Source: Desulfobacterales bacterium CG23_combo_of_CG06-09_8_20_14_all_51_8
Lineage (GTDB): Bacteria; Desulfobacterota; Desulfobacteria; Desulfobacterales; Desulfosalsimonadaceae
Direction: 5' to 3'
DNA length: 16,817 nucleotides
Assembly: GCA_002772195.1 (NCBI GenBank)
Contig: PCSG01000009.1
Coordinates: 1-16,817, forward strand
Shown one piece after another: positions 7,294 through 14,501 of this stretch. Numbering within the stretch: the stretch's first letter is position 1; every line of letters starts with the position of its first letter. The notes below the pieces were generated by a model. It worked only from the letters and a program-made list of their open reading frames with translations. It had not been told where the DNA came from and did no database searches. Position numbers and translations under genes: made by a program.

Positions 7294-7641
7294 TCAGTCA
7301 AGCAAAACTCTGATTTGCTCCAGTTCGGCCTTGATTTGCTCTATGGCGCTTTTCGGGGGGAGGGCAAAGGATTGCGGGCTGTTGGTTTTTAAAAATTTTC
7401 GGGCGCCCGGGATGGTGAATTTTTTTTCATATAGCAGGTGTTTGATTTTTAAAATGGATTCCACATCGGTTTTTCTGTAAAGCCGCTGCCCGGAATCCGT
7501 TCGCTTGGGAGAGATGGCGGGGAATTCCGATTCCCAGAACCGGAGCACATAGGCCGGCAGATCCGTAATCGCGGTAACTTCCCCGATTTTGAAATACAAT
7601 TTATCCGGGATGGGGGGTCCTGGAGTGTTTTGAATCTCCAT
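7294..7641 (-). CDS. MerR-family transcriptional regulator, small, encoded after pheT
   Basis: From the ATG at 7641 (AGGCGG about 9 nt upstream) the protein has 115 residues. A TTG nine bases further upstream is an alternative start. The N-terminal winged helix-turn-helix of the MerR type is clear: YFKIGEVTAITDLPAYVLRFWESEF, then QRLYRKTDVESILKIKHLLY, then FTIPGARKFL. The C-terminus is a short predicted coiled coil (IEQIKAELEQIRVLL), which fits dimerisation. No metal-binding cysteines are present, so this is not a MerR/ZntR metal sensor. A small MerR-like gene directly after pheT recurs in Desulfobacterota, in the slot where ihfA sits in other proteobacteria. The target and effector are unknown. 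The stop is followed by about 140 nt before the tRNA gene, containing four repeated GGGAAA motifs on the plus strand. Confidence 0.85.
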   Translation of the reverse strand: MEIQNTPGPPIPDKLYFKIGEVTAITDLPAYVLRFWESEFPAISPKRTDSGQRLYRKTDVESILKIKHLLYEKKFTIPGARKFLKTNSPQSFALPPKSAIEQIKAELEQIRVLLD

Positions 7642-7666
7642 CGGGGCCAACCGCCTGTTGGGGGTT

Positions 7667-10081
7667 TCAGACCGGCAGCGTGGCGTTGAATTCCTGGATA
7701 ATCCGGTCTGTCAGTTGTTGATGAACGCGATTCACCTGCTGATCTGACAATGTTTCCGAGTAAGACCGATAAACAATTCTCAGGGAAATACTTTTTTTGC
7801 CGGAAGGAATGGGGCTGCCGGTGTAGACATTCAGAATCCGGATGTCCTCCATCAGTTTTTCCCCGAACCATTTAACCTTTTCTAAAATATCACCTGCTTG
7901 AACATGATTGTCAACAATTAAGGTGATGTCCCGGTCGGTAAATGGGAACCTCGGGATGGGTGCAAACATGCGGTTTTCCTTGAAGCCGGACAGGATCGGC
8001 GAGACAAGGAGTTCAAAAATAAACGTCGGTTGCCGGACGTTGAAATCGGACAAGACCTCCGCATTCACTTCGCCCGCAAGACCGAGGACCTTTCCCTCAT
8101 GAAGAATTTGCGCGCTGTGGCCGGCTTTTGTATAAAAACAAGAGGTCTCTGGCAGTTGTGAAAAAGAAACCCCTTCCATTCCCGCGCAACGCAAAAGATC
8201 TTCAACCACTCCTTTTAAATCATAGAAATCACAGGCAACGGGGGTGTCATGCCAGGTCATGTCGATTCCGGCGCCGGTCCAGAGGCCCGCCAGCATTTCT
8301 GTTTCCGTGGGCTGCCGGTCCTGGCCGTTGCTGAAAAAGATTTTCCCCAGTTCAAAAATTTTCAGGTTTTTGATTTGATGGGCGAGGTTGCGGCTCATGG
8401 TTTCCAGGAGACCCGGAACCAGCGATGTGCGCATGACGGCCAGTTCTTCGGAAATGGGGTTTAAAACGTCCAGCATCCGGCGGCGGTCATCGGTTTGGGA
8501 AAGACGCAGCCGATCGCAGCTGTTTCTGGCGACAAAACTGTAACTGATGGATTCCGAGAAGCCGTAACCGGCCATCATGTCTTTGATCTGGTTTTTGATT
8601 GAAATTCCCTGATTGGGAAGAGTGGTCACACCGGAAATTTTAGGAAATGTGGTTTGGATATTGTTGTAACCCCACAAGCGGGCCACTTCTTCCATCAGGT
8701 CTTCCGGCCGGCTGACATCTACTCGGAATGTCGGGGGCACAACGGAAAGCGTCTCACTATTTTTGATTTCAACTGCAAATTCAACTGATCGGAGGAAACT
8801 TACGATTTGCGCCTGATCCAGGTCGGTCCCGAGATAGCGGTTGGCTCTCGAAGTGCTCAGGGAAATGGTCGGCAGGGAAGAAGGCGTCGGATGCTCATCG
8901 ATGAAACCCTCCACCATTCGGCCGTTTCCAATTTCCGCCATGAGCCGGGCGGCGCGGTCGAGGGCAATGAGGGTGACTTCAGGGTCCACGCCCCGTTCGA
9001 ACCGGTGGGATGCCTCGGTGTTTAAGCCGAGATATTTTGCGGTCTTGCGGATGGAGACCGGATTGAAGTACGCGCTTTCGATGAGAACCCGGGTGGTGGC
9101 GGTTTCAATTTCAGAATTCACGCCGCCCATGACGCCGGCCACAGCCACGGGCTTTTGGCCGTCGCAGATCATCAGGGTATCGTCGGCCAGCCGGCGTTCT
9201 TTGCCGTCCAACGTATGAAACAGTTCGTTGGCTCGGGCTTTTCTTACCACAATGCGGTTTTCCGCCAGCCGGTCGAAATCAAAAGCATGCAGGGGCTGAC
9301 CGAGTTCCATCATGACGAAATTGGTGACGTCCACCACATTGTTGATGGGCTTGAGACCGATGGACAGGAGCCGTTCTTTGAGCCAGAACGGAGAAGGCGC
9401 GATGGTGATATCGGTGATCAGCCGGGCCGCATACCGGGGGCATAAGTCCGGCGCCTCTATGGTCACGGATGTAAAATCCGCGATGCGGCCGTATGTCTGG
9501 GGCATTTTCTTTTCGGGTCGCCTGAGGGGCTTGCCGACAATGGCGGCCACTTCCCGGGCGATGCCCAGAAAGCTCAGGCAATCCGGCCGGTTGGGAGTCA
9601 GTCCGATTTCAAACACCGTATCGGAAATATTTAAGGCCCTGGAAACAGGAGTCCCATCAACCATCTCGTCGCTGAGCTTCATGAGGCCGGACTTATCCGG
9701 TCCCAGTCCCAGTTCAGCTTCGCTGCACAGCATGCCTTCGGAAATTTCGCCGCGGATGACGGTTTTTTTTATTTCGAAGCTGTTAGGGAAAATCGTACCT
9801 GGGAGGGCGCATGGCGCCTTCATATCGGGCTTTGCATTGGGCGCACCGCATACCACGGAGATGGTCCGGTCGCCGATGCGGACATCGCATAAACGGAGCT
9901 TATCGGCATTGGGATGGGGCCGGGTGGAGATGATTCTGCCAACCACCACGGAATTCAGGTACTGGAATCGCTCGGTTACCGCCTCGACTTCCAGGCCGGC
10001 CATGGTCAGCCGGTCGGCCAGTGCGGCTGGGGAAATATCAATGGCAATGTATTCGTTTAACCAGTTCAGGCTGACGATCAT
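7667..10081 (-). CDS. pheT: Phenylalanyl-tRNA synthetase beta subunit
   Basis: PheT forms the alpha2-beta2 phenylalanyl-tRNA synthetase with PheS. It recognises tRNA-Phe and edits mischarged tyrosine. The 804 residues match the usual bacterial length and order. An N-terminal segment (MIVSLNWLNEYI) is followed by an EMAP-like OB tRNA-binding domain (about 40-150). The B3/B4 editing domain (about 210-370, including PINNVVDVTNFVM and GQPLHAFD) and the B5 domain (about 400-475) come next. A catalytic-like core with LWGYNNI follows. The C-terminal FDX-ACB anticodon-binding domain spans about 710-804 (PRFPFTDRDI to the end). All parts are complete. The ATG follows the pheS stop by one base (TGA T ATG), so the subunits are translationally coupled. 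GAGG lies about 10 nt upstream, within pheS. Confidence 0.98.
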   Translation of the reverse strand: MIVSLNWLNEYIAIDISPAALADRLTMAGLEVEAVTERFQYLNSVVVGRIISTRPHPNADKLRLCDVRIGDRTISVVCGAPNAKPDMKAPCALPGTIFPNSFEIKKTVIRGEISEGMLCSEAELGLGPDKSGLMKLSDEMVDGTPVSRALNISDTVFEIGLTPNRPDCLSFLGIAREVAAIVGKPLRRPEKKMPQTYGRIADFTSVTIEAPDLCPRYAARLITDITIAPSPFWLKERLLSIGLKPINNVVDVTNFVMMELGQPLHAFDFDRLAENRIVVRKARANELFHTLDGKERRLADDTLMICDGQKPVAVAGVMGGVNSEIETATTRVLIESAYFNPVSIRKTAKYLGLNTEASHRFERGVDPEVTLIALDRAARLMAEIGNGRMVEGFIDEHPTPSSLPTISLSTSRANRYLGTDLDQAQIVSFLRSVEFAVEIKNSETLSVVPPTFRVDVSRPEDLMEEVARLWGYNNIQTTFPKISGVTTLPNQGISIKNQIKDMMAGYGFSESISYSFVARNSCDRLRLSQTDDRRRMLDVLNPISEELAVMRTSLVPGLLETMSRNLAHQIKNLKIFELGKIFFSNGQDRQPTETEMLAGLWTGAGIDMTWHDTPVACDFYDLKGVVEDLLRCAGMEGVSFSQLPETSCFYTKAGHSAQILHEGKVLGLAGEVNAEVLSDFNVRQPTFIFELLVSPILSGFKENRMFAPIPRFPFTDRDITLIVDNHVQAGDILEKVKWFGEKLMEDIRILNVYTGSPIPSGKKSISLRIVYRSYSETLSDQQVNRVHQQLTDRIIQEFNATLPV

Positions 10082-10082
10082 A

Positions 10083-11093
10083 TCAAAACTGCCTCAGAAA
10101 TCTGTAATCGCTTTCAAAAAACATCCGGAGGTCATTGATGCCGTATTTGAGCATGGCGAGACGCTCCACCCCCATGCCGAAGGCAAATCCGGTATACTTG
10201 CGGGTGTCATATCCGACATTTTCAAATACCGCGGGATGCACCATGCCGCATCCCAGAACCTCCAGCCAGCCGGTGTTTGAGCAAACCTTGCATCCTTTGC
10301 CCCGGCACATGACACAGACAATATCGACTTCCGCGCTGGGTTCGGTAAACGGGAAAAAACTGGGCCGGAACCGGAGGCTGATAGTCTCATCAAACATCTC
10401 ATGAACAAAGGCCTCCAGAACCCCTTTTAAATCGCCGAAGGAAACATCGGTGTCCACCAGCAGCCCTTCCACCTGATGGAACATGGGGGTATGGGTGAGA
10501 TCGGAATCGCACCGGTAGACTTTGCCGGGGGCCACGATGCGGACGGGCGGCGCATTTTCTTCCATGATGTGGACCTGGATGGGCGAGGTGTGGGTGCGCA
10601 GAACAATATTGTCCGATACATAGAAGGTGTCCTGCATATCCCTGGCCGGGTGGTTTTTGGGGATATTCAGGGCTTCGAAATTATAATAATCGGTTTCAAC
10701 CTCGGGGCCTTCGGCGATGTCAAATCCCATGCGGGAAAAAATGCCGCAGATTTGGCGGGTGACGTGGGTGATGGGATGCAGGGTGCCCCGGGTCACGGGA
10801 CGTCCGGGCAGAGAAACGTCAATGGCGTCTTCCGGGTTCTCGCGATTCCGGGCTTCCGCGCGATTGAGGGCGGCGTCAAACGCTGCCTCCAGTTCTTTTT
10901 TGACGATATTGGCCTGTTTGCCGGCTTCCGGACGGTCTTCAGCCGGCAGCTCGGAAATATTTCGCAAAAACAAAGTAAGAAGTCCCTTTCTGCCAAGATA
11001 TTTGACGGAAAGGGACTTGATCTGTTCTGCGTCGGCAACCTGGGACAAGGCTTCCAGAGCCTCGGTTTTGATCAGTTCGATGCGGTTTTCCAA
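10083..11093 (-). CDS. pheS: Phenylalanyl-tRNA synthetase alpha subunit
   Basis: PheS carries the class II active site that charges tRNA-Phe. The 336 residues begin with the coiled-coil arm (1 to about 90, including KYLGRKG). The catalytic domain follows, with HPITHVTRQI, motif 2 FRPSFFPFTEPSAEVD, and motif 3 GMGVERLAMLKYGI near the C-terminus. A cysteine cluster CVMCRGKGCKVCSNTGW lies between motifs 2 and 3, as in many bacterial PheS proteins. The only possible start is TTG at 11093, four codons after an in-frame TGA, with a weak TGAG upstream. The N-terminus then aligns well with E. coli PheS. The gene lies 67 nt after rplT and directly before pheT. I see no T-box or leader peptide in the gap. 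Confidence 0.97.
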   Translation of the reverse strand: MENRIELIKTEALEALSQVADAEQIKSLSVKYLGRKGLLTLFLRNISELPAEDRPEAGKQANIVKKELEAAFDAALNRAEARNRENPEDAIDVSLPGRPVTRGTLHPITHVTRQICGIFSRMGFDIAEGPEVETDYYNFEALNIPKNHPARDMQDTFYVSDNIVLRTHTSPIQVHIMEENAPPVRIVAPGKVYRCDSDLTHTPMFHQVEGLLVDTDVSFGDLKGVLEAFVHEMFDETISLRFRPSFFPFTEPSAEVDIVCVMCRGKGCKVCSNTGWLEVLGCGMVHPAVFENVGYDTRKYTGFAFGMGVERLAMLKYGINDLRMFFESDYRFLRQF

Positions 11094-11160
11094 TTTAGAT
11101 ACTCAGCGGGTAAGACGGATTCACGTCGGTGATATTGGGTTCCCTGTTGCTCTCAGAAAA

Positions 11161-11508
11161 TCAATTGACAGTTGCTTTGGCCGCCAGTTGAGAGAACGCA
11201 CCCGGGTCGGAAATCGCCAGTTCGGCTAAAATTTTTCGGTCAATTTCTATCCCGGCCTGTTTCAGGCCGTGAATGAATTTGCTGTAGGAAAGGTCATTCA
11301 TCCGGGCCCCCGCATTGATCCGGGCGATCCATAATTTGCGAAAATCGCGCTTTTTCGCCTTGCGGTCGCGAAAGGCATACATCAGGGCCTTGTCAACAGA
11401 GTCCGCCGCCATGCGGTAGACTTTGCCGCGCCCGGCGACAAATCCCTTGGCCAGTTTTAAGACTTTTTGTCTGCATCTTCTTGCTTTAAATCCTCGTTTG
11501 ATTCGCAT
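11161..11508 (-). CDS. rplT: 50S ribosomal protein bL20
   Basis: bL20 is an early 50S assembly protein that binds 23S rRNA domain I; in model bacteria it also represses its own operon. The 115 residues match the family throughout: MRIKRGFKARR at the start, KGFVAGRGKVYRMA and DRKAKKRDFRKLWIARINA in the middle, and YSKFIHGLKQAGIEIDRK then LAISDP towards the end. The sequence is highly basic, as expected. AGGAG lies 8 nt before the ATG. It sits 24 nt after rpmI and ahead of pheS in the classical infC-rpmI-rplT order. Confidence 0.98.
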   Translation of the reverse strand: MRIKRGFKARRCRQKVLKLAKGFVAGRGKVYRMAADSVDKALMYAFRDRKAKKRDFRKLWIARINAGARMNDLSYSKFIHGLKQAGIEIDRKILAELAISDPGAFSQLAAKATVN

Positions 11509-11532
11509 GATCCATCTCCTTAGACGCCTATA

Positions 11533-11730
11533 TTACCCGTTCGGAAGCAGGCGTCTGATTTCCTTCATATTGGTGGTATCGACAATCTGGGCCTGTCTTA
11601 ATGACCGTTTCCGTTTCCGGGTTTTTTTGGTCAGAATATGACTTGCGTGAGATTTTGAAAATTTATACTTACCGGTCTCGGTTGGTCGGAATCGTTTTGC
11701 TGCGGATCGGTTGGTTTTAATTTTTGGCAT
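11533..11730 (-). CDS. rpmI: 50S ribosomal protein bL35
   Basis: The 65-residue protein starts MPKIKTNRSAAKRF and ends MKEIRRLLPNG, both hallmarks of bL35, with a dense run of Lys and Arg in between (HILTKKTRKRKRSLR). I chose the ATG at 11730 because the family begins MPKIKT and AGGAG lies 7 nt before it. The frame stays open for 13 more codons upstream, but these do not resemble bL35. It lies 54 nt after infC. Confidence 0.97.
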   Translation of the reverse strand: MPKIKTNRSAAKRFRPTETGKYKFSKSHASHILTKKTRKRKRSLRQAQIVDTTNMKEIRRLLPNG

Positions 11731-11784
11731 TACCATACTCCTTTTTGTCGCTGGGTCGCTATTAAGCAATATTTTTTGTCCATA

Positions 11785-12333
11785 TCAAGTTTTTTTGTTT
11801 TGGTTTTTTTGTTTCGGGGCCAAAATCATAAACATAACACGGCCTTCCATTCGGGAATCCTGCTCAACCGCAGCGAACGCTTTGGTGTCCTCGGCGATTT
11901 TTGCCAGCAGTTCCCGCGCTTTCTGGGTAAGGGTGATTTCACGGCCCCTGAAAACAACGGTAACTTTGACCTTGTTTTTCTTTCCGATAAATTTTTCGAT
12001 ATGGCCGATTTTGATTTCCAGGTCATGGGTATCTGTTTTGGGACGGACTTTGATCTCCTTTACCTGAAAAGTCGTCTGCTTTTTTTTGGCCTCCTGCCAT
12101 TTTTTGGTCTGTTCATATTTAAAGCGGCCATAATCCATTATTTTGCAGACAGGAGGATCTGCATTCGGCGATATTTCCACGAGATCCAGCCCAAACTCTT
12201 CGGCGGAGGCAAGCGCCTCCTGAATGGATATAATCCCCAGCTGATTTCCTTCCGGGTCAATGACGCGAGCTTCTCTGACTCTGATATCACTGTTGATTCT
12301 GGTTTGATTACCGCTTTGCTTTGGCTTAGTTAT
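11785..12333 (-). CDS. infC: Translation initiation factor IF-3, starting at a non-standard ATA codon
   Basis: IF-3 keeps ribosomal subunits apart and rejects initiation at wrong codons. The 182-residue reading contains the full N-domain (RINSDIRVREARVI from residue 12, then VEISPNADPPVCKIMDYG, the family signature). The C-domain follows (KEIKVRP, then GHIEKFIGKKNKVKVTVVFRGRE, ending near FMILAP). Upstream of the signature there is no ATG, GTG or TTG in frame before a TAA at 12358-12360. The GTG in VEISP is internal and would delete about 50 conserved residues. A perfect AGGAGG (12341-12346) stands 7 nt before ATA (12331-12333), so ATA is the likely start. Non-standard infC starts (AUU in E. 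coli, AUC in Myxococcus) let IF-3 repress its own translation, and the same control is likely here. ATC codons further in are possible but badly placed. Confidence 0.93.
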   Translation of the reverse strand: MTKPKQSGNQTRINSDIRVREARVIDPEGNQLGIISIQEALASAEEFGLDLVEISPNADPPVCKIMDYGRFKYEQTKKWQEAKKKQTTFQVKEIKVRPKTDTHDLEIKIGHIEKFIGKKNKVKVTVVFRGREITLTQKARELLAKIAEDTKAFAAVEQDSRMEGRVMFMILAPKQKNQNKKT

Positions 12334-12346
12334 ACCTGCACCTCCT
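12331..12346 (-). promoter_or_regulatory. infC ribosome binding site with ATA start (probable IF-3 autoregulation site)
   Basis: On the minus strand AGGAGG, a 7-nt spacer and ATA form an otherwise ideal initiation site with a rare start codon. IF-3 destabilises initiation at codons other than AUG, GUG and UUG. High IF-3 should therefore lower its own synthesis. No other start codon in this frame is compatible with a full-length IF-3. Confidence 0.75.
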
Positions 12347-12620
12347 GATCTTCTCTGTTAAAAATCACCGCAGCCTGACGCTCATGCAGCTTCAACCCGC
12401 TGAAAATTTTATATCGTCTGAACATACAGAAATTTATAAAATACGCAAGAGAAATTAATTGTTTTAATGAGGCTTGAAATCGTTTACGTTATAGTTCTTA
12501 CCGATTAAAAATTTGATCATCTATCATCGTTTAAAAGTTAATACAATAACAAAAATGGACGGATAATAAATTTTTTTCCCCTGATTTATTCCGGGGAATT
12601 GAATGGAAAAGGATGACCCC
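12334..12620. other. Divergent AT-rich intergenic region (infC / SDR)
   Basis: About 287 nt lie between the divergent infC and SDR starts. The left part holds the likely infC promoter and a leader with a short CAGC...GCTG inverted repeat. The right part (about 12450-12600) is AT-rich. It ends in a small inverted repeat, CCCC...GGGG (12580-12596), next to the SDR ribosome binding site. I see no convincing -35/-10 pair for the plus-strand gene, no RNA gene and no open frame of note. Confidence 0.6.
12421..12448 (-). promoter_or_regulatory. Candidate promoter of the infC operon
   Basis: On the minus strand TTGCGT (12443-12448), a 16-nt spacer and TATGTT (12421-12426) resemble a sigma-70 promoter. 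Each box matches 4 of 6 consensus bases. It would give a leader of roughly 80 nt before the infC start. There is no alternative of better quality in the gap. Confidence 0.4.
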
Positions 12621-13436
12621 ATGGAACTCGACAATAAAGTCGCGCTGGTGCTCGGCGCGATTAAAGGGATCGGCAGGGAAATCGGCCTTGCGTTGGCCCG
12701 GCAGGGCGTCCGGGTCGCCCTCACCTATTATGACTGGGAGGAATCCCTTGAAGGCATGCGCCGGGATTTTGCCGCCGCAGGCAAAGAGCCTCTGGTCCTC
12801 CGCGTGGATCTTCGGGATACCGAAGCTGTCTCCGGAATGATGGATCAGATCATTCGTCGTTTCGGGCGGCTGGATATTCTGATCAATAATATTGAACGGG
12901 GCGGGTGGCCGGTGGTTCATGGGCCGTATACCCGACAGCAGTGGGACCTTGAGATGGAAACCACGCTTCGGGCCAAAAAATGGGTTTTTGAGGCCGCGCT
13001 GCCCTGGCTGCAAAAATCTGATGACGCCTGCGTGATTAATTTTTCATCCATTGCCGGGGTTGTAGGCCGGTCCGGTCCTGCCAGCTATGTGTTTAACGAA
13101 GGATATTCCCTGGCAAACCTCGGGATATCGCTTCTGACAGAGACATGGGCCCGGATCGGGGCCCCGAAAATCCGGGTCAATGAAATCATGCTGGGATTTT
13201 TTGAAACGCGGCACGGGGAAAAAACAAGGGGATGGGGACTGCTGACAGACGGTCAGAAACAGGCCATTCTGGACCATACCCTGCTCGGGCGCACCGGAAA
13301 AATTCCGGACGTGGTCCGGATGGTTTTGTTTATCCTGAAGGATGCCCCCTTTATGACCGGCAGCGTAATTCGGCTGGACGGCGGCTACTGTATCGGCGGG
13401 GAGCAGGTCGCGCCGATGCCGTCGGGGGTTGAATAG
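12621..13436 (+). CDS. SDR-family protein with altered catalytic residues
   Basis: The 271-residue product (from ATG 12621, AGGA 7 nt upstream; ATG 12603 is possible and adds 6 residues) has the short-chain dehydrogenase/reductase Rossmann fold. The nucleotide loop is GAIKGIG (residues 12-18). VDL, DILINN (85-90), the catalytic-type Ser pair in NFSSIAG (142-143), a Tyr at 156 and a C-terminal TGSVIRLDGGY follow. Several normally fixed positions differ. The loop begins LGA instead of TGA/TGG. NNAG reads NNIE. The YxxxK active site reads YVFNE, with Glu at 160 in place of the catalytic Lys. The VN.I.PG motif has Leu for Pro. The frame is otherwise intact. It may be a non-enzymatic SDR or use a different mechanism; the substrate is unknown. 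This is the only gene here, apart from rimP's internal codon, that uses TAG as stop. Confidence 0.85.
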   Translation: MELDNKVALVLGAIKGIGREIGLALARQGVRVALTYYDWEESLEGMRRDFAAAGKEPLVLRVDLRDTEAVSGMMDQIIRRFGRLDILINNIERGGWPVVHGPYTRQQWDLEMETTLRAKKWVFEAALPWLQKSDDACVINFSSIAGVVGRSGPASYVFNEGYSLANLGISLLTETWARIGAPKIRVNEIMLGFFETRHGEKTRGWGLLTDGQKQAILDHTLLGRTGKIPDVVRMVLFILKDAPFMTGSVIRLDGGYCIGGEQVAPMPSGVE

Positions 13437-13587
13437 ATTTTAACTGGGCTTTGGACCTTGCGAAGTCCGGATGTCTTGAATATCAAAAAAAGGTTGATTT
13501 GGCCGCAGACTTGGATAAGGGTATCTGCCCGGAACCTGCGGAACTGAATTTAAAATGAAAATGGAAATATAAAAGGAGTAATGTTGA

Positions 13588-14394
13588 ATGGGTCCCAGCG
13601 AAAATAATCCGGCCGGCATCATGCCGGTCCAGTTGAATGTCAACAGCCGTTTCAGGTTTCGGTGTCACAAGGGCGTGTCCTGTTTTACCCAGTGCTGCCG
13701 GGGGATCAGCATCATGTTAACCCCCTATGATATTGTCCGGATGAAAAACCGGATGCAGATTTCATCAAGTGAATTTCTGGCGATGTACACCAAGCCGGAA
13801 TTGCTGGAAAAAACCGATCTTCCGGTGGTGACGTTAAAACTGCTGGATGATGAAAAAGAGTCCTGCCCGTTTGTCAGGGATGACGGGTGCATGATCTATC
13901 AAGACCGGCCGACAACCTGCCGCTATTATCCCCTGGGAGTGGCCTCCTTAAGCTATAAGGAGCAGTTGGAGGAGGGCTTTTATTTTTTCATCAACGAACC
14001 GCACTGCCGGGGATTTGAAGAGGAACGGGAATGGACAGTCGGCGAGTGGCGCAAGGATCAGGGAGTGGATATTCATGACAATATCAACGCGGAATGGACG
14101 GAGCTGATTGTCCGGAAACGCTCCATTCCCAAGAATATCCGCCTGACGGAAAAAACAAAAAACATGTTTTTTACCGCCAGCTACGATATCGACCGCTTCA
14201 AACGCTTTATTTTTGAAAGTACCTTCTTGACCCTCTATGATATCGACGAAAAAACAGTGGAAGCGATCCGGGAAGATGAACTTGCGCTGTTGCGGTTTTC
14301 TTTCAAATGGCTGAAATGGCTGCTGTTCAAGGAAGGGGAGTTCAAAATTAACGAATCCGCCGCCCAAGCCCGGCAGAAAAAAATAGAGGAGTGA
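13588..14394 (+). CDS. YkgJ-family cysteine-cluster protein (putative Zn/Fe chelator)
   Basis: The 268-residue protein has the cysteine arrangement of the YkgJ/UPF0153 family. There is an N-terminal cluster C26-x5-C32-x3-C36-C37, then C93, C101 and C111 in the context CPFVRDDGCMIYQDRPTTCRYYPLG, and C140 near PHCRGF. The RP..CR.YPLG motif is typical. Family members are thought to bind zinc or an iron-sulfur centre, but their function is not established. No signal peptide or membrane helix is seen, so it is probably cytosolic. The C-terminal 100 residues are family-poor, helical and charged. AAGGAG lies 9 nt before the ATG. The gap to the SDR gene is 151 nt without a terminator, so co-transcription is possible. 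A bidirectional terminator follows 8 nt after the stop. Confidence 0.85.
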   Translation: MGPSENNPAGIMPVQLNVNSRFRFRCHKGVSCFTQCCRGISIMLTPYDIVRMKNRMQISSSEFLAMYTKPELLEKTDLPVVTLKLLDDEKESCPFVRDDGCMIYQDRPTTCRYYPLGVASLSYKEQLEEGFYFFINEPHCRGFEEEREWTVGEWRKDQGVDIHDNINAEWTELIVRKRSIPKNIRLTEKTKNMFFTASYDIDRFKRFIFESTFLTLYDIDEKTVEAIREDELALLRFSFKWLKWLLFKEGEFKINESAAQARQKKIEE

Positions 14395-14401
14395 ACCCAT
14401 A

Positions 14402-14442
14402 AAAAACCCGGAAGGCGGCGATTGCGCGGCTTCCGGGTTTTT
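14402..14442. terminator. Bidirectional Rho-independent terminator
   Basis: AAAAACCCGGAAG (14402-14414) pairs perfectly with CTTCCGGGTTTTT (14430-14442) around a 15-nt loop. With T runs in both directions it can stop the YkgJ transcript on the plus strand and the DapA-like transcript on the minus strand. It lies between these two convergent genes. Confidence 0.92.
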
Positions 14443-14501
14443 GTTTATAACATTTTGTTATCGCCCCTTAAAGCAAGGGGAAAGAATATTTCAAGATAGA
14501 T

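Noticed and set aside
9312..10280. A 322-codon open frame on the plus strand
   Set aside because: It is antisense to pheT and the pheS end, both unmistakable, and its translation resembles no protein family.
11094..11160. A T-box, leader peptide or attenuator for pheST
   Set aside because: The 67-nt gap has no run of Phe codons, no T-box motif and no terminator hairpin.
11785..12180. infC starting at the internal GTG (12180), giving 131 residues
   Set aside because: The frame continues upstream with about 50 residues of conserved IF-3 N-domain and a perfect Shine-Dalgarno before ATA, so the GTG is internal.
13434..13547. Read-through of the SDR gene's TAG as a second recoded amber codon
   Set aside because: The protein already ends normally just after the DGGY motif. 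The 36 codons beyond the TAG resemble nothing and end at TGA, so here TAG looks like a true stop.
14395..14501. A small RNA gene between the YkgJ and DapA-family genes
   Set aside because: The strong hairpin with T runs on both sides is fully explained as a shared terminator of two convergent genes.
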